64,000 nt of DNA from Utricularia gibba (Eukaryota > Streptophyta > Magnoliopsida > Lamiales > Lentibulariaceae), in the NCBI GenBank assembly GCA_002189035.1, contig NEEC01000002.1, forward strand, positions 930,001 to 994,000. Direction: 5' to 3'. Below the pieces are notes generated by a model, which did not search any database, was not told where the DNA came from, and worked only from the letters and a program-made list of their open reading frames with translations. Positions 39,452-52,800 of the stretch are shown in pieces; position 1 is the first letter of the stretch, and the number at the start of each line of letters is the position of its first letter. The translations under genes and the position numbers were made by a program.

Positions 39452-42400
39452 TTGATCCCCGTGGAGCTTGGTTTCCGTTCACATGTGATTTTGTATCAGC
39501 TTGTTGTATTCTCTGTGAGGAGGCAGCAGCAAGGATACGGTATGATACGATAGGGATCGGTTGCTGCTCCTATCTATCCTTGTTTATTTTTGTCTCTTGG
39601 ATGCGTAGAGAAGATCCTACGTGTTAAATGTATTTGTTCGTGCTGCTGTTTACTAGATCCCCCTGTTGCCTTTTCTGTGGCTTCCTTCCTACAGCTACCA
39701 CCACAATTTGCAGAAAAAGAAGAAGAAAGGGCTTCCACAGCAGAATCCTTGAATTAGGCAGAAGGGGATGTGAGTTTCCTTGCCCTCGGCTCTCTGGTCT
39801 CTTTGTCTTGTGTGAGCCGAGCGGTTGGTCGCCCGTTAGCCGGTGGGGTGGGGTGGGGTCTTGGCTCCGGAGCACAATGCTTTATTGATTGACGGAGCAT
39901 CCACTCCAGCTCCATGTTACACATGGCGTGTCCCCTGTGTCGCATGCACGCCTACTTCATTAACGGACCGCCCAGACCGGTGGACACGATAACCCAATCA
40001 TGCATCTGCCTTTATTGGCCTGCACGGATAACTCCACATGCAACTTCTTACTACAAAAAGTGGTGGGGTGATCCACAGTGCCATAGTCAGCATTCCGTAT
40101 CAGTGATCTCATTTACGTTTTAATAGTACTTTTTTATTATATTAATACTAAATACTATAAAATTACAGATTAAGTTACATTGCCGGTGTGTTCAGTAAAA
40201 TGATTTTGTTTTTTTTTGTAATAAAATCAAAAATTCAGATTCGATGATTAATTTTAGAAAATTTTGAATATATTAAATTAAATAATATATTAATTAAAAA
40301 AATTAGATTATTTACTTCTTATCTATTTTAAAAATATATGTATATCATAATATTAAATTTTATAATATATATATTATTTTATTAAATTTTATAATATATA
40401 ATTTTATGTTATTGTATAAAATAGTTTTACAATATCAAATTGATTATATTCTACCACAACTTTAAATTACATAACATGTACTATATATGGGAAGGATTAC
40501 ACGTGCCTGCAGCTTGCCCGGAAATTTTAATTATCGAAAAAGAAGATTGATAATTATTGACCTCCTAGACTTGTTAATTATTTATCACAACAAATAAAGG
40601 GTGCCGAATTTAGTAAAATAAACGTGAGAGGAAATAATTATGAACCAAGGGCCAAGGGTAGGGAGAGCGTGACCCAAATCTAATCCAATAATGTAAGCGA
40701 TCAAACCCTAATAATACTACTAATAATAAACCTACGTCTAAAAATAGATCCGTAGGGTCAAAGAGAGTCTCCCCAAGTGCGTATCTATTATACTATTCAC
40801 TCTACTGCCCATCCTCCCTCCACTCACTCTATTCAATGCACATGCCCCTGCTCACTTGCCTCATGGGCAGGCAACAAGCAGCTTCCAGATCCTTCGCGAA
40901 GGGCGGGCACAGACACGGTTGCCGTGCTGTTAGAACCTCCGTTGCAAGACAGCGTGTGCGGGGTCGGAATCTGGAGCAGGGACTGGAGTTTTAAAGAATT
41001 GGACGTCGTGAGTGAGTGAGTGCAATTAGGTCGGAGGGCTGTCCAGCTACTGGGTGTGGTCACGGGGGCAGCCGCAGCCACTGTCGTGACGAGAATATTA
41101 ATAATATCCCGACGGATGGATTTGAGGTGCTTACTTGTGAACTGTCTCACGAGTATCATTAATTCACATCGCCCCGGTTTTCTAAATAGGAGATGAAGCC
41201 AGGTGCTTATGCTAAATAGGACTGTTTAAATTAAGAATATGATAAAGGGAATGAATATACGTGAAGATGAAATGCACGATAAATATAGATTATATTAAAA
41301 GGATTGAATTTAAACAATATATGATTAATTATTCTTATAAGAAGATGAAGCCACGTTAGGAGCTGTAGATGTCCTCTTAATTAGGGATGCCGGTCATTTA
41401 GAAAACTCACTCTCATATGCTAAGATCAATTTTTTATATCACCTATAATCATTTTTTTCACATACTCAAGAGAGTATGTTCACTTTTCTAATACATGCTA
41501 GGAACGCTGGGGCAATGGGTTTTTTTTTTCAGATCTTGAACACCTATTTGTGCACTTGAGGTTTAGTAGCTTTTGAGTGTGTTTGATATATGAATAAGTT
41601 ATAAAAATAGGGTATATAACAGTATAATTTTATTTAAATTTTTTATTTTCATTATTTTATTTCATATTTAAAATATAGTTTATTTAAAATATAATTTATC
41701 TCACTTGCCAAATATTATGTTTTTTTTCTATTAAATTATATTCTTTATACTTTCTACCAAACACATGTGGTGGGAAGATTAGAAGGAAGCATGGAGGAGG
41801 AAACGTGTAAGCATGAAGACCTGATGATGTGGGACGGCTCGTTGATCTCATCCCAAAAATCCATGGGCATACATGGTCGAGAGGAAGAGATCATGACGAG
41901 GCATTTCTCCTTTATGCTTATCTTCCCCACGCAGATAGATAACTCATGTGTATGTGATTGCATGCCAAGACGAGCACGACATTTTAATTTGTTCGTTTAC
42001 AAAATCGTAATTGAATCATTTTGGATCATGAATCGTTCGTAATAATAGTTAAATTAAATTTGACAATACCATAATTGAACCGGAATAATTCATGTAAACG
42101 ATTCATATTTTTTTTATCATATTTAAAATAATATTTGATTTTCAAATATGAAAGGTAATAGTATACTTACAAAACCCAAAATGGTATATGAGTTTCTGTT
42201 TTATTATAATATTAAATAAAAATTAAAATATGTTATTTAACACAGAATAATATTTTATTTTACTAAATTTTCAAATAAAAATAAGGTAGTAAGTTGGTTA
42301 TATAAGGAAGTTTCCCAATTGGTGTATACCTTTGAAATTCAAAATTATATTTTGGATATAAATTATTTGAAAAAAATTAAAAGTATAAGAACTAATATTA

Positions 42401-43200
42401 TACGATTTATCTCATCGTAATATATTTTGGTTTTGAAATTTAATAAATCATAAATAGTTCAATTTTATTTAACTGACTCCAGCCCCGGCGGTTGTCCCGG
42501 AAATGGAGTAATGCATTATTGTCTGTACAAAGGTGGAACCTACTCACTTCCCACAGATGTGAATTCATTGAATGCCACTTCCCCTGACTGATATCACGCT
42601 CTGCAAACTCGTGGCGAATTTGGAGATCAGATACTAACAGATCCTCTGGTACTTTTGAATGAACTTCTAAGAAACAAAACTGATAATTAGAATTCTGGGA
42701 AGACTGCGAGATGTTGGGTGAGAGAAGGGGAGTTGAGATGGGTGTGTTGCAAGAGAGATTCTTGTCTGGCAAGTTGTGTGCTAGAGGGGTAGAGTAGAGC
42801 AATAATGTTTATACACATTAAAAAAAAAAATGTGTGGTCAGTTTGAAGGGCAGTCTGTAAAAAGATTTGGATTTGGAGGTTTGTGGGAGTTGCAGGATTT
42901 GAAAAAGGCAGCAGCAGTTACATATAACCGTTGGGAAAAGAACAGAGAGAAAAGAACAGGAAGGACATGGTCCTCGCTTGCAAGTATCTGTATACGAGGA
43001 TGGGACAGGTGGCGATTGTTATATTTATCCGTGAATCTGTGAAAGCTCTCTCACTGTTTTCTCTCCCCCAAAACCGGGTTTCTAGTTCCCCTCTTCGAAT
43101 GAAAGTCGGAGTTGAGGTTTCAGGAGGGTGATCTTTCTTTTACTGGTTTTCATTCCCAAAAGCCCAAACTTTCTTTCTTTGTTTCTGCTGAAGGGAGAAG
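39452..43200. other. Long intergenic region
   Basis: Begins with the kinase 3' untranslated region. The stretch 40100-42450 is AT-rich with a GC-richer island at 40780-41170 that has frames on both strands but no family features. The minus-strand frame 42440-42802 is not recognised. The last 350 bases (42850-43200) look like the beta-galactosidase promoter and leader. No transposon ends seen. Confidence 0.45.
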
Positions 43201-46200
43201 ATGGGAGCCGCTTCAGTTAGGAAGTTTTTTCTTCTCTTTTTGCTCTTAGTTTCACTTCTTCATCCCTCCCGTTGCAGTGTTTCGTATGACAGAAAGGCTG
43301 TTATCATCAATGGGCAGAGGAGAATTCTCATTTCTGGCTCCATTCATTATCCCAGAAGCACCCCAGAGGTACAGGATTTTAGAGAGATACTGTCTGTTGC
43401 ATTTTCAGGATCTTGGTGTTTCCCAATTTTCTTGGGACTGAACTGAAAGTATTTGGCAATGCAGATGTGGGAAGAGCTGATTCAGAAAGCTAAAGATGGA
43501 GGTCTTGATGCTATAGACACTTACGTTTTCTGGGACCTTCACGAACCTTCCCCTGGAACTGTAAAAACAAAAACGCTTCTTTGGTTCTTGCACCCGACGC
43601 TGATTTCTTCAATTCCGTCGCTTAAAGATTAAAATTGACATTTTTTTTTTCTTCAACTTTACGGGTTTTCAGTACAACTTCGAGGGAAGAGCAAACTTGG
43701 TTGGCTTCATAAAGCTGATTCATCAAGCTGGACTTTATGTAAATCTTCGTATAGGGCCTTACGTTTGCGCAGAATGGAAATATGGGTAGTTTTTCTAAAT
43801 AAAAAAAAACGTATATTTGACTAGATGTTACTGTTTCTTCTGGTATTTCTGTTAATCACGCCATGCCTTTGCTTTTGACTTTGATATCAGCGGATTTCCT
43901 GTATGGTTGAAGTATGTTCCAGGGATTAGCTTCAGAACTAACAATGAGCCTTTCAAGGTATGAAGACCAGATTGCTTCAGGAATAACCGCTTGATTATTT
44001 TCGTTGTTTCTGTCCTCGATTTTGGGTCTTGAACTACGTTTTCCACTGGTGAAGATGGCGATGCAGAGCTTTACACAAAAAATTGTTCAAATGCTGAAGA
44101 ATGAAAGATTATTTCATTCTCAAGGTGGCCCTATCATTCTCTCACAGGCAAGTTTTCTTGCCTCTACCTGCCTTCTGATGCCCATTGAGATTGTCTGGAG
44201 AACCAAGAGGAAGTTCTGTGTTTTAAGTAATGTTTCTGATGGAATGTAGATTGAAAATGAATATGGGCTTGTTAGCAATGATTTTGGAGCTGCTGCCCAT
44301 GCTTACATATCATGGGCTGCCAAAATGGCTATCGACATGAACACAGGGGTTCCATGGCTAATGTGCAAAGAAAATGATGCTCCAGATCCTGTGGTAATAA
44401 TTTGAACCCTCCTCGAATTGATGCAGTAGAAATTCTTGATGTTGTTTTTGATGTCTGAAGATCTTGCTTGACAGATAAACACATGCAATGGTTTTTATTG
44501 TGATTATTTCACCCCTAACAAACCGTACAAACCCACCATTTGGACTGAGGCTTGGACTGGCTGGTATTCTTACTTCTCTCCCTCTTTATGGAGGTTCCTG
44601 TAGTGCAATCTTTGAATGTTTTTTACTTCACAAGGTTTGAAGCTTTTGGAGACCCGATTCACCATCGCCCAGTTGAAGATTTGGCATTTGCAGTTGCGAG
44701 GTTCATCCAGAAAGGAGGATCCTTCGTCAACTACTACATGGTATAAATTGTCAAGATAATCAATGATGACTTGAAGCTCAGTTTAACTAACCTCTCATTT
44801 GTATTCAGTATCATGGAGGGACAAATTTCGGAAGAACTGCTGGAGGTCCTTTTGTCACCACCAGCTATGACTATGATGCTCCAATTGATGAATATGGTGA
44901 GCCAGGCGGATGATTTAGCTATATCCTTAGCACCAGATTATCAGAGTGATTAGTTATACGTTCATAGGTTTACTCAGACAGCCCAAGTATGATCATCTGA
45001 AGGAGCTCAACAAGGCTATCAAGCTTTGCGAGCCTGCGCTGGTTTCTGCAGATCCAACTGTCATAGCTTTAGGAAACTATGAACAGGTATGCTGATGTAA
45101 CTGTGCTCTTCAACCCTTCTTCTTTAGCTGCATGGCCTTATGTTTGCGTTGCAGGCTCATGTCTACCGTTCGGCATCAGGACATTGTGCAGCTTTCTTAT
45201 CGAATATCCATATGGACATGGCTGCCACAGTGAAGTTCAACAACATGTACTATCATCTGCCCCCATGGTCAACCAGCATACTTCCGGATTGCAGAAACGT
45301 CATTTTTAACACTGCCAAAGTGAGTCTTGCAGAATGCAGAGACCAACATATGTGCTCTGTATTAAGATGCTGTCCTTTCTTATACAATTGAAACAATGTA
45401 GGTTCAAGGTAGAACTTCTCTGGTGCAAATGGCTCCAACCAATGCTCAAATGCTTTCGTGGGAGACTTTCAATGAGGACATCTCAGAGAACGATGCCGAT
45501 GCCAAGTTCACTGTCTTTGGCCTGCTAGATCAACTTAATGTCACCAGAGACAGTAGTGATTACTTGTGGTACATGACCAGGTATCCAGTCTCAGGACAAG
45601 CACCTCTCTGTTTCCTCTTTATCACAATCCTTCTGACTCGTTGAACAATGTGACTGAATTTGTTGAAGCATCCAAGTAGCTGCAACTGAATCTTTTCTTC
45701 ACGGTGGACAACGGCCTGCTCTCACTGTAGAATCTGCTGGCCATGTGCTGCATGTGTTCATCAATGGACAACTTTCAGGTGCTCATCTTCTGCTGTATCT
45801 GATCAGTCCATGAATTTAATGCTTTAATTGGATTCAGAATCCAAAGGTTCTGATTCCTGTGAGCTGGGATTCATGGTGTGCTGCAGGATCAGCTTTTGGC
45901 TCTCATCGAAACAGAAAATTCACCTTCTACGGGGGTGTAAATCTTCATGCTGGTATAAATAGCATTGCTCTGCTCAGTGTAGCTGTTGGATTGCCTGTAA
46001 GTATGTTCTGCATATACTCAAAGAACAAGACAACAGCCTTCAGTCATTCCTTTTTTTCTGCTTCCATTCAAGAACGATGGCCCTCGTTTCGAAACATGGA
46101 ACACCGGAGTTCTTGGCCCGGTTATCTTACATGGCCTCAACGGTGGACCGAGGGACTTGTCTCGACAGAAGTGGTCATACAAGGTGTGTGATGGCATCAT

Positions 46201-46859
46201 ACACTCTGTGAAGGACACTGGTTTTGTTACCCTTCTTTTTCCTTCTGTTTTCAGGTTGGACTGAAGGGAGAAGCCATGGACTTAGCTCGGGTGACCGGAG
46301 TTTCGTTGCTCGATTCCACGAACACATCCCTCCTAGCTAACCACCAACAGCCACTCACTTGGTACAAGGTAATAAGATGAACGTCTTTACCAGAGGGTTT
46401 CATGAATCTTCTGATCCCCACAAACATTGAGATGCTGCCTGGTACTTCTCCTGTAGGCATACTTCAACGCACCACAAGGAAACGAGCCATTAGCCTTGGA
46501 CTTAGGTAGCATGGGCAAAGGCCAAGCATGGATCAATGGCCAGAGCATTGGCCGCTACTGGACAACTCCAGCCGTCGGCCAATGCAATGCTTGCAGCTAT
46601 GCTGGCACATACAGGTCCCAAAAGTGCCTATCTGGATGTGGAAAGCCTACTCAAAGATGGTACATTTCATGCAACTTGCTTGATGCAACACCATCATCGT
46701 TTCTTGTGGTTGACCCCTTGCTTGTGGTTCCTCTGGATCAGGTACCACGTTCCACGGTCATGGCTGAAGCCAACCGGAAACCTGCTGCTAGTTTTTGAAG
46801 AGATTGGAGGTGATGCATCCAGAATTTCTCTTGTTAGAAGATTGGTCACGTTGGTATAG
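43201..46859 (+). CDS. Beta-galactosidase, glycoside hydrolase family 35 (BGAL)
   Basis: Eighteen exons join in phase to 730 residues: 43201-43368, 43465-43560, 43673-43785, 43891-43957, 44055-44147, 44250-44393, 44475-44563, 44635-44740, 44809-44896, 44968-45086, 45155-45319, 45402-45580, 45669-45778, 45887-45996, 46073-46183, 46255-46368, 46457-46659, 46742-46859. A signal peptide covers about residues 1-25 ([18 protein letters not shown]). The GH35 signature is [14 protein letters not shown], with the acid/base Glu at about 183; the nucleophile Glu is in WTEAWTGWF at about 252. The C-terminal jelly-roll part has [11 protein letters not shown]. There is no SUEL lectin tail, as in several short plant BGALs. 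The enzyme is expected in the cell wall, removing terminal beta-galactose from pectin side chains, xyloglucan or arabinogalactans. Intron 5 uses a GC donor (CAG/GCAAGT). Confidence 0.96.
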
Positions 46860-47262
46860 AGAATTCCATAAGGCACACATAACCTGCAATATAATCATAT
46901 TCATTCTTTGTGAGGCATTCACATGAACATCGGTTCCACTTATTATATATACGAAGATACTGTCATCAAGTTCAGTCATCAATGGTGCCTGTTCAATACA
47001 TCCAGATGATAAAAATACTTAGAATCAAACATCTTAATATTTATGCAGGTAACGCATTCAAACTTGTTTAACAACACAGGAATATTCATTCATTTAAGGT
47101 TCACCAAGCTATCAAAGCAAATTTTCAAACAATGCATACAAGGAGATAAATAGAAATGTTTTGCAACCTTCGGCCATTTCATCGTTTTCTTTATTCTGTC
47201 ATTGGTTTCAAAGAAATATCTGTAGGCGGAGATGAATAAACCTTCAACCCATAATCCCATTC
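46860..47262. other. Convergent 3' ends of the BGAL and IQD genes
   Basis: Only 403 bp separate the two stop codons, so both 3' untranslated regions lie here. AT-rich, no exon. Confidence 0.6.
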
Positions 47263-49085
47263 TCAGCAAAGGGAGTCAAGCCTCAACCTTCTGAGGCCGT
47301 GATGGTGGAGGAAACGAAAGTCGTTCTTGTGAAGGAAAGCTGATGGCTTCTCCCATGAGCGCCTATTTTCCACCCCCAAGGGGCTTTGAATTTTCAACTT
47401 GGCTTTTGCTGAGTGAGTTGTAGCCATGTAACTCGGAACAGAAGAAGAGCTACCCATGCTTTCAGCATCATCCATCGATGAGCCATGCATCGTGTTCCTC
47501 CTATACCTGTCAGATTGAACACCCAAGGTGCTGCTTTTCGAATCATCATCATGATTCGTCAGGCCCTGTTCCGAGATACCAATTTTTATTTTTCTTGCAG
47601 GCATACTTGAAGGTGAAGGATGGGTAGAAGAAGGCAGCTTTTGACTGGCATGAGAAGGTGTATTGTTCTGGGTGTTCAGCTGATGACGAGCAAAGCACTT
47701 CGCTATTTTTCCTGCACTCATTCCTTTGGTTGATAGTGGATCACCATTGAGATCCTTCTCCGGTTTGCTCTTTATAGTCTCGCTTGTGTTGGGAACCATC
47801 CATCTTTCTAGCCAGCTCCAGCCCCATTGGGGATTCGTTGGGTCCATGAATACTAAGTTGATAGGTCTTGAACTTTTCTTCCACGTTTTCTATTCATTAG
47901 AAGATAGTAAGCAATCCCAGTTTCATAATCTAGCCATGAATGGCAGTTCATGCGAAAACAGTGTTCTTTTAAGTTCATAGATGTGGTAATATAATGCACC
48001 TGATGAGTATATGAATAAGCAAGTGCCCTTTCTCGCCTCATTGCAGCTTCATACTTCTGCAGCAAATTCTCTTCTATCTTCTGTTTCGATCGCAGGCTAT
48101 CATCCCAATCTTCACCAATCTGGAAAAGGGAAACGCGTATACTTACAAATAGAAGGCACGATGACATCAAAACTTAAAAGAGAAAGGTAAAGCACCATCG
48201 TTGAAGGAAAAATATAAGCTGAACAAGACCAAATGATCCACGCCAACCATGGTCTCATGGAAAGGACTGAATCATGCAAAATTATTGTGAGAAATATTAA
48301 TAAGATTGCAGCCAAATCTAACTTTCAAGCTCTCTAGCTCCTGTGCACGTTTCTGCAAGACCTGCTTCTGAAGTGCCCGATTCTCCTCCAATATTCGGAT
48401 CCTTGTCGCCTGAATCTGAGACTGCACACGGAATAGAGCCTGCATGCTTTTCAAAGTACTTGAAGTTTGGCGTTTTACAATTGGCCCATCAACAAGGTAC
48501 TTGAGTTTGGCTAGCCGCCTATGAGCCCTTACCTCCTTCCTAGCCTAAAATGAAATAACTTAGTACAGATAGTATCAACACCTAGCTCTGTTCCAAAAAA
48601 TGACTATTCAAAATCCAAGCACGAGTAATGATTACTTGAATAGACCTTATAAATTCGGAAGGCAGATTGGATTCGGATAACCGCAGCTTCGTCCCTCGGC
48701 TTTCCTTTTAATCGACTAGATGCGGCTTGTTGAAAGGCAACCGCAGCAACCTCTGTAGCAGAAGCTGAAGAATCAACTGGTTCAGCGGTCGCAACTGAAG
48801 CAGAATACACTCGACTCGTCTGTTCATTCTCCAACTCTTCAGTCACTGGTGGTACAAAAGCAGGATGAGGCACTTCAGTAAGTGCATCTGTTGTAACGAA
48901 CGGATTTTCCTTTCCAAAACCTTTCTTCTTCGTCTTCTGAAAGAAAAGAAGAAAGCAAAACCAGTTAGAAGGATTGCATTGCTAACAAAGCTCTAAATGA
49001 TCTTACAAACCTCTACCTTTTTTCCCTTGGAGTCGTGGCTGAGTGCCTTCTTTACTTTGGATAACCAACCGATCTTCCTCCCCAT
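47263..49085 (-). CDS. IQ67-domain (IQD) calmodulin-binding protein
   Basis: Five exons join in phase to 442 residues: 49085-49017, 48936-48646, 48544-48323, 48119-48000, 47889-47263. It begins MGRKIGWLSKVKKALSHDSKGKK, the basic IQD N-terminus. The IQ67 region spans about 106-172 with the IQ motif AVIRIQSAFRIYKARKEVRA split by the conserved intron, then KSMQALFRVQSQIQATRIR. Further on are KYEAAMRRERALAYSYTHQ and FMDPTNPQWGWSWLERWM, both typical of the family. The C-terminal part is Ser- and Lys-rich with SVPSYMATTHSAKAKLK. IQD proteins bind calmodulin and act as scaffolds at microtubules, membranes and the nucleus. The second IQ half is unusual (LKYLVDGPIVKRQ instead of the common LVRGHxVRRQ), which may alter calmodulin binding; that is inference. 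Confidence 0.94.
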
Positions 49086-49854
49086 TCTTCTATCATCACC
49101 GACGTTTTCTTCTCCGGGAACAGAATTCACCGACACAGAATAAATCCATGCATGCGCATCGTCTTAACCTTGTAAGCAAATCAAATCTATAGTCACTCAG
49201 ATCCCGTGAAAAGAATCTGATACCACCACTCATCCACAGCCCACACAAGCAGAGAGAGAATTAAGCGCAGACTCATTTGAAGTCGGATCACCAAAAATCC
49301 CCTGAATAGAGTGGCCCAGATCTCAGAGAAATCCTCTGCCAAAAAAGAAATGCAGAAAAAGCACGAGATCTCCCCAAGAAGACAGCAGTTGAACAGCAAA
49401 GATCTCACTCCGCTCATCGCTGGCGGTTCGGATTGTGGGGCCGCCTTATCGTGACGCGGGCCCACCAATATTTCAGTTATTGTATATCTTGTTACCTTCC
49501 AACGGTCACTTTCCAGATGGGCTTGGCCCACCCAACCACGTACCATGATTAAAGTGCCCAACTCCATCGTATCTTCACTTTTACGTAATTTGTAAACAAA
49601 ATAATAAATCAAAAAACAAATATTATTTATTTATGCGCTCAAATAATAAATAAATAAATAATGAAAAATCGTCGTTCATAAATAAAGGACTTGGCTTCCA
49701 CCATGATAAATGACCCACAACATTTTGTGAAAGAATGGAACCTGCCATTGGAGGGGTGCTGGAAGCAGGGGGCAGTGACCCGACCCGCTCTTGCTTAAAT
49801 CAGCTTCGGAGCAAGCGAAGACGACGGCCGGCCGGAATAGTTTAGTATATGATG
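49086..49854. other. Intergenic region between IQD start and kinesin end
   Basis: Promoter and leader of the IQD gene and 3' end of the upstream kinesin, both on the minus strand. An AT-rich patch with tandem AATA/ATAA units lies at 49600-49660. No exon seen. Confidence 0.5.
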
Positions 49855-52800
49855 TTAGGTAAATGCGAAAATCCGGTCTGCGATGGTTGTTCGGCAGATG
49901 GGACACTCTGAGCATGCTAAGGAACATGACTTGCATACTGAAAATGAGGGGAGGCAAGTTTTCAGAGTTCCTCAAGATCAGTAAAATGTGAGAAGGCTCA
50001 GAAGCTGAGGAGAATATGACTTACAACAAAAATGGCGGCATGGAAGAAATATTGTGGATGTTGATGATTCGAAACATACTTTACAGACATGGGAGTTGGC
50101 ATCCCCATTTGTTGTACATCTAGGTTGTTTCTCCTTCTCCTGCATCCCAACCTACAGGAAACAGACCAAAAAACAACATTTAGAAACGGCTAGGAGAAAT
50201 AGCATGGGGTGCCACCGTTAGTGAGGGATTTAGAGGGAACAGGACTTGCCTTTTCTTGAACGGCTGGAGACTCTTCTTTTGCAGCATCGTGGAATGGTGT
50301 ACAGTTAGGCAAACCCTTGGCATCTCCAGTTGATGGAGTCCCCAAATCATTTACCAACTTAGGTTCCAGGTTATCTGCAATATGCATCTCATTTACCTGC
50401 TGATCTCGTAGTACATCCCTCTCTTTCTTCAGTTGAGCAAAAATCACCCACATGTTTTTCAGATCATTCTCTAGGGAAGCCTCCCTCTTTTTTGCCTCCT
50501 CAATCTTTTTCCTGTACTCATCTTCCAAATTTTCTTTTTCGACCAGGGCAGCTTCAAGAGTGATTTCACGCTGTTTTTTCTGTTGCAATGCAAATTTTAG
50601 GCCTTCAAAATCATGACCAAAGGAATCAAAGTGACTGCCCATTCTTGAGGTAAAGCCACAGGGAGACCTTTGGGTGTCATTGAGCCTGCGGATGCTAGAG
50701 TTTGTTTTGTTCAACTCCCTTGCACCCTGTAGTTCTTTTTCCAATTTAGCGTTCAGTAAAGATAGCTTAGTAACCTCAGCAGCTAAAGCCTTCAGTTCAA
50801 GCGCGGCAGCAGATGCTAATTCCTTGGCGTACAAAGCTTCATCGGCCAATGTCTGATTCTGTACACGTAATTCACAGTTCTTCTCAAGAATGTGAGCATG
50901 CTTTAGCTTCAAACTCTCGTTCTCAAGCTCCTGGTTGTTGCAGAAAAAACATAGAGTCAAAGAAAATAACCAGAAAGCAAAGGCACAAATTGTGTCTCCA
51001 GGCAAGATTGCCTAGCTCATAGGTATGCACGGTGAAACCGAGAAGATGATGCACAGTACCCAACAATCTTAACAAAACTTCAGTGATAGAGTTAGATAAA
51101 AAAGAAGAATACGAAGTATTGCCTGCGACTGGATTTTCTTTCTCAATTCTTTTGCACACTCGTCAGATATACCCCCTTCAGATGGTTCCAACATCTTATC
51201 ACCACCACTTGTAGCTAGCTGCTGCTCCAGCCGCACAACTTTCTCTTGCAACTTATTGTTCTCGGAACACTGCTAGCAGGAAAAAGATACCCATTTTTTA
51301 TAGCATGACTGTTATGTCACTCTAGAAGGTAATTTAGTTAAAAAGCTTATCTTTGACCTTGTTTTCAAGCTGTTCCTGAAGAACACGATTGTCTGCCGTT
51401 TTGATCTGTAAAACAGAAGATAAAGAGAGCTTGAAAAGATGTGCAGAAACTTGTACTTTGAAGAAAAAGAACCTACGAAAAAATAGTTAAAATAATAATA
51501 CGTCCCAAAAAGCAAGGACTGACAGATGAAAAATGAAGTGACAAGGACTAAAATGTAAACCTCTAGCTCAAACCCCTTTTCACTACACTCCGCCATCAGT
51601 TTCTTGAGAGTCTGCCACGTCAAACAAAAAATAGCACACGGTCACGTACAACTTTTTAGTTAAGATTTTTATAAAAAAAATGTCACAAGTTTATCGGCAT
51701 CAACAGTAGTACCTGCTGCATTTCAAGCAAAGATTCATTTGAGACAAAAGCTTCACGGCAAGTAACTATTTGCTGTTCTAATATTCCAATCTGCTTTCTC
51801 TTTTCATGCATTTCCCGCTCCAAGTTATCAATCTGTATAGTCAAATAGCAACAAATTTATTACTTTGAAACGATAAAGTTAGTTAATTCACAACGAGAAA
51901 GCACCATCACCAATCGACTTACACAAACATTAATCAATTATCACACTCGGGTTCAATAAAAATTAAAGAAAAAATATGAATTGACCATTGCCTCCATGAT
52001 GGCAACATGGCCCGAGCTGAGAAAGTTCAAGGGAATGCAAACAGAATGTAACAATACCCTGAAAATAAATGCAATGCATTGATAGAACAGGGGAAAACAT
52101 ATGTCAAGAGATGCATTTTATCCTTAAAATGAGCTGAAATTTCAAGATTCAAACCTAGATATGACATGCGATAAAGAATAGGCAACCTATCAATGCTGGG
52201 ATAGTATTCCCTTCAATCAGAAACATGAAAGAACCACACTTGGTACCTGAGGCTTTGAGCTTTCAGGATTGTCAATAGAATGCTCTACTAATCGCTTGAG
52301 GGCACTAGTTCCTAATGCGATTTCCCCATTAAGCATTTTGACTTGCTCAAGTAAGAGCTCCACGTGATTTGATATTGTTATGCCTTCCTACAAGCCAAAA
52401 GAATGACAATATCAAGTGGACAAATAGTTCAAGCAATTCTCTGCAGGGATTGACAATTAACACACCAGCATCAAAGAAAAATTATACAAAATTTCCGAAG
52501 CCATGCTTTCATGGAAAAAAAAAAGAGAGAGAAAGGTGCAGCATAAAAACAATGAACCACTAATAGCATCCGATGACAAGATTTGATAATGGTACTGCTA
52601 GTAAATGCAGAAGGAGAATCTTTTGGATTTCCACCATCCAGTTCAAAGAACCATCAAGAAGAACATCTAACTTCTGTTGGGTTTGGTGAAGGTAAAAGAG
52701 TAAATTTTGCTTTCATGGTAAAATTAATGAAATGCCTAGAATGAAACGTAGGCTTCATGAACATCCATATAAGGATTTGCTAAATAAGAAAAATCTGGAC

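Noticed and set aside
40833-41159. 108-codon minus-strand frame in the long gap before the beta-galactosidase
   Set aside because: Low-complexity Thr/Ser-rich translation without motifs; the plus strand is open over part of it too.
42440-42802. 120-codon minus-strand frame
   Set aside because: No recognisable domain and no neighbouring exon in phase; possible but unsupported.
50190-50250. Treating the stop at 50190 as the true end of the RING kinesin
   Set aside because: Two further exons in phase encode a complete RING finger expected for this family, so the stop belongs to a retained intron.
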